Part shown: piece after piece, positions 45,427-55,272 of the stretch
Layout: the number at the start of each line of letters is the position of its first letter
Position numbering within the stretch: the first letter of the stretch is position 1
Assembly (NCBI GenBank): GCA_006386115.1
Contig: VFIW01000068.1
Location: 1 to 64,000 of the forward strand
DNA from: Globisporangium splendens
Taxonomy: Eukaryota > Oomycota > Peronosporomycetes > Pythiales > Pythiaceae
DNA: 64,000 nucleotides
Direction of reading: 5' to 3'
The notes under the pieces: model-generated
What the model saw: only the letters and a program-made list of their open reading frames with translations
Told to the model about the DNA's origin: nothing
The model's database searches: none
Program-made: the position numbers and the translations under genes

Positions 45427-46524
45427 TTACATTTCCTCCATCAGCGTGTTCAACACGAGCTCGACGTTGCCGTTGGTTTCCTCGAGACGCTGGATCGCGC
45501 GCGTGGTGTCGACGTCAGGAAGGATGTCACGGATGGTTGAGAGCTGGTCCGCCCACTTCTTCTCCTCCTCCGAGACGACCACTTCGACGATTTCCTCCTC
45601 GATGGATGGAGTGGTCTGTTCCGCAACTTGCTCCCACTCGCTGTCCGCGCTCGTTGGGGCTGGCTGAGCGACTTCAACGACTTCGCCCGCAACCACCACG
45701 TCTTGCTCAGACGCGCTTCTCTTCTTGAACTCGTTGACAGCGTCCTTCGCCAACTCGCTGATGCTCGCCGCAGCAGACTTGATGCCCTCAGCGGCGTCCA
45801 TCACCACCTGCTCCTTCTTCAAGTCCTCAACACGCTCCTTGGCAAACACGGTGATGCCGACAGCAGCCGACGAGATACCTTGGGCGGCATCACGCACCAT
45901 CTGCTCCTTCTTCATCTCTTCAATGACTTCCTTGGCGAACACGCTGATACCATCCGCCGCAGCCTTGATGCCTTCAGTGGTGTCCTTGAGCATTTGGTCG
46001 AATGGAATTTCCTGGATCGATTGGCGGGCCTGGTTCAACGACTTGCGGGCTTCCTCCGCGGCAGTCTTAAGCGCTTCATTCGTGTACACGACGCCGGTCT
46101 GCACGCCCGACTGCGCACGCTGTGCCCACTGCTCGTGCTTGACCTTCTCCATCGCAGCGTTCAAGGTCTCAACGAGCTTCTCAATCGCCTTGAGGATCGG
46201 GTCCGCAACGTGTTCCTGGAACACGACCTGAGCGCGTGGCGCAGTCACGAAGCGAACAGTCTTGTAGCTGCCGTCCGAGGTCACAAATGCCTGCACAGCG
46301 GCATTGAACTCGGCTTCCGACGTCACGTTCACGACATCGCCCTCCGCGTCCGTGTACTGCACGACAAACGAGCCGCTGGACAAGTCGAAGGTCGTCTCGA
46401 AGAGCTTCGTGAGCTCCTCGAAGTGGAACTCGCCGAGGTTCACGAAGAGGCGGTGGATCTCGCCCTTGTTGCAGATCTTGAGCGGCACGAAAGGGTCCTG
46501 CGTGGTGGCCTGCGTGGTGGCCAT
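45427..46524 (-). CDS. PB1-UBA protein resembling p62/NBR1-type autophagy receptors
   Basis: A single exon of 365 residues. A PB1 domain (about 13-95) has the basic Lys of type II (KICNKGEIHRL) and an acidic OPCA loop of type I (YTDAEGDVVNVTSEAEF), so it could polymerise head to tail. The middle (about 170-280) has three degenerate repeats of roughly 35 residues with the pattern D(A/T)(A/T)xGI(K/S)(A/S)AAxxI..(F/L)AK, amphipathic and coiled-coil-like. Around residue 296 is SEWEQV, a W-x-x-V LIR/AIM-like motif preceded by acids. The C-terminus (WADQLSTIRDILPD, then TNGNVELVLNTLMEE) is a UBA ubiquitin-binding domain. PB1, LIR and UBA are the defining parts of SQSTM1/NBR1 selective-autophagy receptors; the ZZ finger and NBR1 four-Trp domain are absent. 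The receptor role is inference. Intronless. Confidence 0.82.
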   Translation of the reverse strand: MATTQATTQDPFVPLKICNKGEIHRLFVNLGEFHFEELTKLFETTFDLSSGSFVVQYTDAEGDVVNVTSEAEFNAAVQAFVTSDGSYKTVRFVTAPRAQVVFQEHVADPILKAIEKLVETLNAAMEKVKHEQWAQRAQSGVQTGVVYTNEALKTAAEEARKSLNQARQSIQEIPFDQMLKDTTEGIKAAADGISVFAKEVIEEMKKEQMVRDAAQGISSAAVGITVFAKERVEDLKKEQVVMDAAEGIKSAAASISELAKDAVNEFKKRSASEQDVVVAGEVVEVAQPAPTSADSEWEQVAEQTTPSIEEEIVEVVVSEEEKKWADQLSTIRDILPDVDTTRAIQRLEETNGNVELVLNTLMEEM

Positions 46525-46570
46525 GGTGGTTTCCTTTTTGCTTCTGGTGTTCTCTGTGGTCTTCTGATAA

Positions 46571-46585
46571 GAAAGAACAATGAGC
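46571..46585 (-). promoter_or_regulatory. Possible oomycete initiator element
   Basis: On the minus strand GCTCATTGTTCTTTC lies about 50 nt upstream of the PB1-UBA ATG. It resembles the oomycete Inr consensus around GCTCATTYYNCAWTTT, matching the 5' half well and the 3' half poorly. Confidence 0.35.
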
Positions 46586-46670
46586 GTCTTGGGAAGGAAG
46601 GGAGGCGCGTGGCGAAGAAAAGAAAGAGGAGAAGGGAAACACCATCACGCTGTAACTGTCTCGTTGCCTT

Positions 46671-46690
46671 CAACCCCTAATAAGGGGTTG
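46671..46690. repeat. Short perfect inverted repeat
   Basis: CAACCCC, a 6-nt spacer, then GGGGTTG: a 7-bp perfect stem about 150 bp upstream of the PB1-UBA start. It could be a palindromic binding site or simply chance. Confidence 0.7.
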
Positions 46691-47817
46691 GACTCTACTT
46701 TGTTGGGGTAGAAGAAAGCGAAAGGGGGACGCCGAAAACAGGATTTTTCGTTCGTTTTCGAGCGAAAGGGTGGGACCAGATTTGTTTTTTGTATGGGAGC
46801 TTGTATCGGCTGTTTTTCTCAGTAGAGGACGCGCGTGCAGATAAAGTGGATGCAGCCTTGTTTTAGGGGCTGGTATAGAGCAAAGTGTGGTGTGATTTGC
46901 ACTATTTTCAAGGTTACAAACGCTGAAACGGGGTTAAAATTCGAGATTCTTCGAGACAGCGATCTTGAGCCTTGCACAGAAGACAGGTCTCGAATCTCGG
47001 AAAACAGTGATTCCAGTGGAGTTTCCATTTCTCTAAAAGCACATATTCACAGTTTTGAAAATATTACTTTAAAAGGGACCCAATGGAATCATGTGTCTTG
47101 ATGCCACACGGAATGATGGTTTTGCACCTTTTATGCCCAAAGCAAAATAGAAACGCTGTGCAACAAATTAAGTCGGACGCACATAAGTGCTAAAAACGAG
47201 CCTTTTGGTGTGTTTATGCTTGACCAAAGAGTGTTCATGAGCCAAACCCGATCCGATTATGCGACCGCCTTTGGCTTTTTCTCAGCTCAAAAGACAGAGA
47301 GGCTGGGCATTTCTGGCACAATTATGATCGACAGACCGCGTTCCTGAACATCTTCTGGAATGTGCGAAGACCTCAACTGCGTTCGCTGTGTGGACCACGT
47401 TTGCCTCAGCACAAACGCAGTTAACAGACAAATTGCCTTGCACTGCACTCTGTTCATCGAACGGAAGGGCTCGCTCGATACAATCGTAACAGGGACTGCA
47501 GCAGAATCAGATCTTTCAGACACATTCACTTGGACCTTGCGCTGTCGAACACACTGGAGGCTGCTTGGGAAAAGAGTGAGCCATGCAGGAGCAACTGACA
47601 GAGCATATGTTTAGCCGATTTTACTGTGAGAGCGAGTCAAGCGTCTGGCTGCGCTGGTTTTTGTCCATTTAGTAGAAGTGGGTTGTCGGCTCTGTCGAGA
47701 TCTGAAGCTGTAGCGACACGTTTTTCCAACCGAAAGGCTCATGGCACATGCAAACAAATGCGCAATGAAGGAAGACGTTGAGGAAACGGAAAGAGACATA
47801 TTCACCTGCGCATAAAG

Positions 47818-47827
47818 TATATAAAAG
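47818..47827 (+). promoter_or_regulatory. TATA-box-like sequence
   Basis: TATATAAAAG matches the eukaryotic TATA consensus. It lies about 390 bp upstream of the PB1-RBD start codon, so it would imply a long 5' leader or an unrecognised upstream exon. Confidence 0.3.
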
Positions 47828-48211
47828 CAGCACTTGTGACACACTTTGTGATGCTTTGGAGGGAATGGATATGCGATCAACTCGCCAACAATTTTGAACG
47901 GAAACTAAAACATCGTAAGTAAAACCATAGGTTCATCCTTTTAAAAACACAGCTCTTCGACCCATTCACCTTGCTGTTGCTTCACGAGCACACCAATAAA
48001 ACGCATCTCTCTGTGTGCCAACTTTAGTAGACGCCTGTTGCCGCGCCCTAGCCCCTGCTTTTCTTGCGTCATATCCTTGGTCATTCGCTACTACCCGCGT
48101 GGATGGCTTCACTAGCGGCGGCGGTGCTCGAGTCAGCGCGAACGAGATGCCACGTACGCGTCATTCTCGCATGTGCAGGCGAATACCGGAAAGGGAATCA
48201 GCAGCGCCAAC

Positions 48212-48892
48212 ATGCCGCTCGAGATCAGCTACAAGAACGAGGTGCATCGCGTCGACAGCGCAACCAGCGATGCGTTCCACGTCGACGACCTCAAGCGCCT
48301 GTTCGCGACGACGTTCCGCTTGGCGATCGGCAATTTCCTCGTGCTCTACCGAGACGACTCGGAGCGGCTGTTCAGTCTGGTCTCAGAGCAGGACTACATC
48401 CACGCCTCCCGCGTTCTGGCGACCAGTAGCAATAGGCAGAGCGGTGACCCCGTGCTGCGCTTCTTCGCGGTCGATCGGAGCTACTACAATCCGTTTCGAT
48501 CGTCGCCGGACAACACGTTGATCGCGGTCGCGAGGCTCCCGGATGCGCTACTGGCGCCGGATGCCACGCAGCCGATCACGGGCGTACGTATTTGCATCTA
48601 CACGGACCACACGGTGGCGAGCACCGTGGAGCATATCTTTACGTGTTACATGCAAGCACTTGATACGGTCGCACAGCACCAGTTTGACCCCGCGAAATTT
48701 CTCTTGAAGGTCACAGGCGACAGCACGTCTCAGAGCTGCTATTTGACTGATCGGCTTCGGGTCCTGAACGAGTACGAGTACGTGCGGCAATGCCATCGCG
48801 CTGACCAGACGATTCACTTGGAAGTGATCCCGAAAGCTGCCGTGAGCGACGAGGATCTTGCGCTCTCACAGCGAGCTGCTCCGCCCTGCTAA
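48212..48892 (+). CDS. PB1 plus PI3K-type Ras-binding domain protein
   Basis: 226 residues in one exon. Residues about 2-85 are a PB1 domain ([12 protein letters not shown] with the type II Lys; [17 protein letters not shown] as a partial OPCA loop). Residues about 122-210 match the Ras-binding domain of the PI3-kinase gene at 34.4-38.6 kb: [18 protein letters not shown] here against TVGEIVEHIFNCYKQALD there, then [12 protein letters not shown] against YDPSKYLLKITG, and [17 protein letters not shown] against LIDRFRVMNEYVHVREC. No C2, helical or kinase domain follows before the stop. The frame is open upstream to 48173, and a splice-acceptor-like TGTGCAG lies just before, so an extra 5' exon is possible. 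The likely role is a PB1 adaptor that binds a Ras-like GTPase; this is inference. Confidence 0.78.
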   Translation: MPLEISYKNEVHRVDSATSDAFHVDDLKRLFATTFRLAIGNFLVLYRDDSERLFSLVSEQDYIHASRVLATSSNRQSGDPVLRFFAVDRSYYNPFRSSPDNTLIAVARLPDALLAPDATQPITGVRICIYTDHTVASTVEHIFTCYMQALDTVAQHQFDPAKFLLKVTGDSTSQSCYLTDRLRVLNEYEYVRQCHRADQTIHLEVIPKAAVSDEDLALSQRAAPPC

Positions 48893-49674
48893 GGGAACCA
48901 TTACTTATTTCCGATTGACTGGAAGCCAAGCCCTGTGTAAGCGTATGGCGAATCACGTGCCTCAGAGAAGACTTTCACGATGGATCTGTTCGTACTGCGA
49001 TTAGATGTAGGCTGTAAACAGAAAGCTGCGAAGCAGTACGAGTACAAGCTTTCGCCAATTGGATATTTGCATGTATTGCAAACCGCGTCGCTGTAGCTTA
49101 AAGCACCGGTGTAAATAGACTATACCAACGCAAGCACGTGCATCAATACGCCGACCAGTGCATGTGGGTGAAGCCATGGAGAAGGCGCAGATCTTTTACG
49201 AGCGCTCCCCCATTGAACTTGCGTGGTGAAGATCGCAATCCCGCAGTGAGCCTTTTCCATATGGTGTGTCTGAACTGGTCTGGCACTTCAAGTTGGAGCA
49301 TGCGCCTACGTGGCCCACACAGTTTAGTATTTTCAATTTTCAGCCAATCATCGTTTACTCTTATCTTCATTTTAGCCCATTATATTGCAGTAACCAACTT
49401 GAGGCAAACAACTACCTCTCCAACTAAGTTAAATGCCTCATGTCGTAGTGAACCGCGCACTCGTGGGCATTCAAGACCTCTTAATTACCTATAAGCAGGT
49501 AACTATTGAATGAGAAGGTCATGAGACTGTCGTTCGATCGTCGTCTCGTTGCTGTTCTGCCGCGCAGACGCCCATTACGTCGCGCGACTACGAAGTCACT
49601 ATTTGGATCGTCGCGTCGGACGTGTGCATTCCGCATTGTGCGCGTGTGATTAGTACGCTCTCCTCCCTCTCGCC
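48893..49674. other. Intergenic region upstream of PH-SEC14 gene
   Basis: 782 nt, no domain-bearing ORF. An initiator-like motif is listed separately near its end. Confidence 0.45.
49626..49640 (+). promoter_or_regulatory. Possible oomycete initiator element
   Basis: GCATTCCGCATTGTG sits 35-49 nt before the ATG at 49675 and matches the core of the oomycete Inr (CATTYYNCA), at the distance expected for a transcription start. Confidence 0.4.
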
Positions 49675-52534
49675 ATGAGCAGTGCGCCGGCGCCCCCTCC
49701 TCCACTGTCATCCACGTCGTCGTCGTCGTCGCTCCCGGCGTCCGCGGGTCTCTCGACGCCGTACAATGGCAGCACCGCGGACGATGTCACCTCCACGTCG
49801 TCGTCGTCGTCCAAGAGCTCCATCAACCCCCCGCGGTTGAGCCGCCTGAGCTCCAGCTCCGGATCGTTCTCACAGAAATCGCTGCAGAGTTTCCGCACGG
49901 TGTCGCTGCCGGGCCTCTTCCCGGGCACGCACTTGGGCATCCTCGCGTCGGGTTTGTTGGACAAGCGCCGCGATGGTGCTGTGCGCGGTGGATGGGCCAA
50001 GCGACTCTTCATTCTTTCTACTAAGAGCTTGCACTACTACCGGAAAGCGGAAGAGTTTGAGCTCTTCGGCAAGGAGCGCGGACAGGTGTGCATGCGCATT
50101 TGCATTAGGATACCATTCTGTGGGTATGAGCAATGACTGATTTTCGCTTGGTGGTGCATTTTTGGACGACTAGGTGTTGCTCTCGGATATGGGGTACGCG
50201 AAACTCGTTGCCCCGGAAGACGCCCCGTATGGAGCCGTCGAGGCGAACACACCGTCGTATTTTTGCGCAGTGCTGTCGGTACGTGGAACATGGTTTTGAC
50301 GGCCAACAGAAGCATTATTGCTGCACTAGCCGATGGGAATGGTTAAATGCTAACGTGTCGTTTGCATTGTATGCATGGAAATCTGTAGAAACGCAAGACG
50401 TTGCTGCTGTTTTTACGAGCAGATTCGCTGGAGTATGCGCAATGCTGGGTGAACATTATTAACTATGCGCTCCAGACTGCAAAGTCAGTGGATTTCTCGC
50501 CGAAATGGTCGAACGAGACCATGCAAACGTTCATCGCAGCGGCTTCTGGGTGTGAAAACGATATCACTTTGTCTTTGATTGCATCGAAAGTTGTGTGAAG
50601 TACTGACATGCCATATTAATCTCTCGGTCACAGCAATTTTCAGGATTTGAAGCCAGACGAGCAGAAAATCGAGGAAGTAGTTGACAACAAGACGGTAGGA
50701 ACAGTGTATACTCGATGTCTTGTGCTTGGTGGTCATTTTCACTTACCACCGCTTCATTTCCTGCGAATGCGTTGCAGCACCCACCAAAAGTGCTCGTTAT
50801 TAGCGTCGCATCGACTTCGAATTCCTCTCGACAGGCGACAACAGAGCACGTCGTGAAGCGTCAAGTTGAGCTCCACGCAGAGATCAAATTGGGCGCGTTT
50901 GGCAAAAAGGATTCGTGCATCTTGGTGCTCAGCGATGGCGAAGAGGTGCAAATTCCACACCAATTGCTCGGCAATGACGTCAAAAGTTTGCTGACTACTG
51001 AGAAGCAAATTACGCTCTCGACGCCGCCACGAACTCAAGACACGCGACCCAACATCGTGTCGGTCTCGAAAGTGCACGGTACTGTTTGCTTCGCGTTTCT
51101 CATTCAGTGTTATTTTCTTTGTTCATTATTTACTGACGCTCTTCATGTGTGTGTTCCGCCATCTCAGTCACATTTCGATGCACGCGCGTACCTCCACCTC
51201 CTGTAGTTCCTCAGCCATTGGGGATTCCTCCAGTGACCGTGAACCAACCATCAACGTTCTCGGTGGCGTTTCCTGGCGCTCTCGGTGGGCTCTTTTTGCT
51301 GAGCTCCTTTATTTCCTTCTACTGCTCGTCGCCGTTTGAAGGATTGATGAAAATCACGATCGTGCTTGGGGTTCTGCTCTCCATTTCACAGATCGCGCAA
51401 TTTGCCAGCTGGTAAGTATCTGTGCATTGTTGAGGCAATGCAGTGGTTAATCGTATCTCAAACTAATCTGTCTGATCTGCTTCACATGGTTAGTGCATAC
51501 GAGGCTCAGCTACTCGAGAGCTCCAAAGCCTCATCCTCCCTGGCGTCCACACACAGCAGTGCTACGACTTCATCTGATAGTGACCTCGTGTTTCACATGC
51601 GTGTGGACAAGATCGAAGTCATCGAATCCGATCAGGACTTGGAACCAAGTGTGCGAACACCAGAGATGTCACCTTCGTCCGTGGCAAGCGGCGGTGCGGA
51701 TTTATCAGAAGGAGACAGCGAGACGACTGGGTCGCGCATTTCTGGCGGTCCGCTCCCATTCTCTGCGCGTTTCATCGCGGCCGAGAAGGGTGACGAAGAG
51801 AAGGGACGACAACGGTATCAGAACACGTTGCAATGGCGGAAGGAGAACGACATTGACAACATCCTCGTCACGCCGCACCCGACGTTTGAGACCATCAAGA
51901 AGTACTACCCGCAGTACTTCCATGGTCGCTCAAAAGCTGGGCAACCAGTCTACTACGAACGACCAGGAAAGATTGATCTCGCGGCGCTCAAACGCGAAGG
52001 CTTGTCGATCGAAGATTTGTTGCGGCATTACATGTACATTACCGAGTATCTGTGGCGTGTGATTGAGCCAAGTGACACGGGCCGATCGCTGACCGTGCTC
52101 GATGTCACTGGCATTGGCATGTACGACCTGGGAGGTGAAGTGCTGGACTTTATCAAGCGCGCGTCCAGCTTCACAGGCGCGCATTACCCCGAGCGAAGCG
52201 CGCACATCTTTATCATCAATATCCCCGGCTGGTTCAACATGATTTGGCGAATGGTGAAGCCCATGATCGACCCAGTGACACGAGAAAAAGTGAGTCTCTT
52301 TGTTTATGATGCTTTCCCGATTTTGTGCGCTTATGGCTCCATGATTGCTGACTTTTGCTGCTTGCTGAGTAGGTTCACATGCTGAAGGGCAGCGCGATTC
52401 TGCGTGAGTTGGAGACGCTGATCGACATCGAGAACATCCCGCGGGATCTTGGAGGAAAAGGTCCGGCGCTGGGCGAGTCTGAAGAGGAAATCGAGCTGGC
52501 AGCGCATGTCAACAAGTACCTGCATGCCAACTGA
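49675..52534 (+). CDS. PH - transmembrane - SEC14 (CRAL-TRIO) lipid-transfer protein
   Basis: Eight exons (49675-50085, 50174-50278, 50389-50589, 50644-50694, 50778-51078, 51168-51411, 51494-52289, 52373-52534) close to 756 residues. After a Ser/Pro-rich N-terminus, a PH domain (about 90-205) reads from GLLDKRRDGAVRGGWAKRLF to EYAQCWVNIINYAL. Exon 6 encodes two hydrophobic segments (LGGLFLLSSFISFYC and IVLGVLLSISQIAQF), probably a membrane hairpin. A Ser/Glu-rich linker leads to a SEC14 domain with its N-terminal helix, the core (GQPVYYERPGKIDL) and FIINIPGWFNMIWRMVKP. SEC14 domains exchange or present phosphoinositides and other lipids; the PH and TM parts would anchor it at a membrane. The donor after exon 3 (GTTGTG) is poor, and an alternative three bases later also keeps frame. 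Confidence 0.85.
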
Positions 52535-53071
52535 TGATGCCAAGGAAAGGAAGAATTTTAGATAGTAAACACGCGAATGAGGTACAGTTGAATGGCTCTT
52601 CGCGGTGTACTGAGACGTCCGCATCATGTGGCGCTGCCGTCAGCACATGACGTCATTTCCGCTGGGCGTAATGGCTGCCACGAGTGCACAATGTCGCGCA
52701 TGACTGCGGCAATGCAACATGCGGTGGCAAGGTGTCTTTCTGTCACACTTCAGATGGTGGCGAGAGACTCGGAGCACTATTTCAGCCAATCATGATGCGT
52801 GATGTGGTAGTAGCCAGTTGAAGTACTTCGTTTTAGCCAATCGTCGGTTCGTATTGAAAATCCAGTCGGCATCGCACACATAAATAGCCTCTATAAAGTA
52901 TATGTGAGTATATTACATCAGTTAGGTCATAATCCGTCCTCTATCAGACTCAATATCACTGGAATACCTATCATAAGAGGATGAACGACCCAAACTGAGT
53001 TTTTTGTGCGATTGTGAGGGAGTGAGCTGTGCATATCGAAAAGCTAGTTCCAAAGCAAACACAAGACCAAG
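52535..53071. other. Intergenic region
   Basis: 537 nt between two same-strand genes; no coding or RNA feature recognised. Confidence 0.45.
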
Positions 53072-54619
53072 ATGTTTCTGCGCGCAGTGAAAAGCCACGC
53101 CAAGTACGGCATCGCGCTGCTGGGCGCACCCACGGCGCTCTCCTACGCGCACGCTGAGCCGCGCGTCTACGCCAGCGGGTACGTTGCTTCTTCTTGTTAA
53201 TGGCGGCTTTAAAGTCGAAGCACATGGCAAGGAGAGGCGGGGAGGGAGGGAGAGTGATTCAGTTGTGTGTTAAACGAATGTGGCGATCATTTTTTGTGTG
53301 GGCGTTGTGGACGTGCAGGGAAGCACTGGGACGTGGCGTGCGTCTTGAATTGTGGAAGGCAAAGGTGCGAGAGATTTCAGCGAAGGGGGCAGTGTGATAC
53401 GATGGAAACCTGGTGCTGACGGCTTCTGTTGCTGCTTTTGTAGCACGAAAACGTGGTGGTTCTCGACTTTGAGAGCGAATTGATCCAACTGGGCATCACG
53501 AAGATCCGAAACTACGAAAACGCTGGTATGCATAAGAGAATGTAGGAAGGAAAAGCGTGGGTTTTCTTTCGTGAGCTGACGAAAATGTGGTGTTGAATGT
53601 GATTGCGCCAGGTGCGCAATTCGTGCACGACGCGAACTCGGTTCTGCGAGCTGCCGTCGATTTGGCGCTTACGGAATTGCCAAACGATGAGGAAGCTGTT
53701 GTGACGACTCCGCGTGGACACAAATGCGAAGGTGTCGTTTTTGAAGACGATGTGAAGGTCGTTGGCATCAGCATCGCCAAGAAGCCAGAGGTGCAAAAGG
53801 GGTATGTGATGCTTTGCTGCGGTCTATTTCGCAGTGCTTTACTATGCATGGGATTAACAATCGTTGATATGTTTTTTTGTTTTTGCATGGAAAAAGGCTG
53901 CAGCAGGTTCTTGAGACCACGCTGCCGTTTGAGTCCAAATTGGGCGAGATCATTGTCGCGGACGTTGGCAAAGGAGATTTCAAAGTACGCTGTTTTTTGT
54001 ATCGCGTATACAGTGACGCAAGCAAGGTCCTAGTGATGCTGTTCGTCGTTTTCGTGTTGCTCAGATTGTGAAGGCGTCGCTTCCAGATGACTTGGATGGG
54101 CACGAGGTGCTGCTCTTGTGCCCCGACCTTGCCGCTATCGAGCAAGTCAGCAAGACCATCCACGTGAGTAAATCAAAGCAGAACTGTGGTGTTATTTTAT
54201 GTTTCTTACGCGCAATTTGTGATGTGGAATGCTTCGCTATAGTTGCTCCGCCAGCAGGGCGTGGACGAGGAAAAGATCACGGTTGTCACGTTGGTGACGT
54301 GTCCGGAAGCCGCCGACAGCTTTTGCCAGGTACGATCACCTATCTATCTTTGCTTATTTCGTTCTGGGTGACGACCTAATGCATGATGCCGACACCGATT
54401 ATGCAGACTTTTGGTGAAGCGCGCCTCGTGACGGCTGCGTTTGATGCCACGCGGGACAAGGAAGGGTACATCGTGCCAGGTTTCGGCGATTTTGAAGAGC
54501 GATACCTTGGAGGCGCTGCGACGGTCGTTGATCTGCCCGAGGAAGCAGAATCGGTGTCTGACGACAGCGACTTGTCCAAGAAGCTCACGTCGTGGTGGCC
54601 GTTTGGCTCGAAGAACTAA
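53072..54619 (+). CDS. Uracil phosphoribosyltransferase-like protein, probable pseudo-enzyme
   Basis: Eight exons (53072-53178, 53319-53364, 53444-53525, 53612-53801, 53897-53984, 54065-54163, 54243-54329, 54407-54619) close to 303 residues. The C-terminal half follows the UPRT fold: VTLVTCPEAADSF, RLVTAAFD, then YIVPGFGDFEERYLG, which is the uracil-binding/C-terminal loop. The PRPP-binding motif, normally DPMLATGGS, is replaced by LLCPDLAAIEQVS, without the Gly pair, and the upstream RAGE-like loop is replaced by SIAKKPEVQKG. Catalysis is therefore unlikely. The N-terminal 36 residues (basic, then Ala-rich) look like an organelle-targeting or signal sequence. True UPRTs make UMP from uracil; this protein may regulate or simply resemble them. 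Many short introns support a conserved functional gene. Confidence 0.75.
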
Positions 54620-55272
54620 GCCTTTCGCTGAGCAATTGTAAATCAGTGTCTTTCGTGCTCCATGGTTTGTCTTGGACGCTCATGGATGCGTTCAGCACGC
54701 TCCTTTGGTTAGTGTCAGCGTCTTGGTTGGTCCGTGAAGCAGCGAGATAGAACCTGCATGTGATGAGGTCAAGACTGCACTTTGTAATGAAAAAGTCTGT
54801 TGTAGAAGCTTCGTTTGCCTTGGTGCACTGTTAAAATGCCAACAGCAACTGATTGACAGGTTGCTGTTGCAAAGGCCATCGGAGGTCTTGGATGCAAATG
54901 AGCCACTCAGTGGGACTTTAGTCGAATCACTGACTCATTAGAATCGATTAACCCCTTTGACACCACGTCTTGTGTCTTCCAAGTGAAACAGCAGACTTGA
55001 ACCTTCATGAAGTGACATAACGTGATGTGTTTTTTCGCTACACCCTGTTTGACAAGTATTTTTCAATATGTGTCACTTTATGTCGCTTCTTCAAAAGTCT
55101 TCAAAAGTACTTCTTCGGCATCGCTGCCACGTACGCAGCGTCATCGGGATGGGTCTTCTGTAAAGGCAAACCACAGTACGCACCTTCTCCTGTAGAGGGA
55201 ATCTTTTGTCCCAAGAAGACAAAATTTCTGTCACAGAAGGCGCGAGTAAGAAGCACACCACAGCCGCGCAGC
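54620..55272. other. Intergenic region
   Basis: 653 nt; contains the perfect hairpin at 54840-54869. No ORF with domain support. Confidence 0.45.
54840..54869. repeat. Perfect 10-bp inverted repeat (hairpin)
   Basis: CAACAGCAAC, a 10-nt loop, then GTTGCTGTTG. It lies about 220 bp past the stop of the UPRT-like gene, so it could be a 3' UTR structure or a palindromic site. Confidence 0.8.

Larger units (their letters stand above)
46586..48211. other. Divergent intergenic region between the two PB1 genes
   Basis: 1.6 kb between two divergently transcribed PB1-domain genes. It contains the inverted repeat at 46671-46690 and a TATA-box-like string at 47818-47827. ORFs inside are short and without motifs. 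Confidence 0.45.

Noticed and set aside
45628..46680. 350-codon ORF on + strand
   Set aside because: Antisense to the PB1-UBA gene, which has clear domains at both ends.
48100..48172. Upstream mini-exon for the PB1-RBD gene starting at an ATG near 48100
   Set aside because: It would need a 28-nt intron, below any plausible size.
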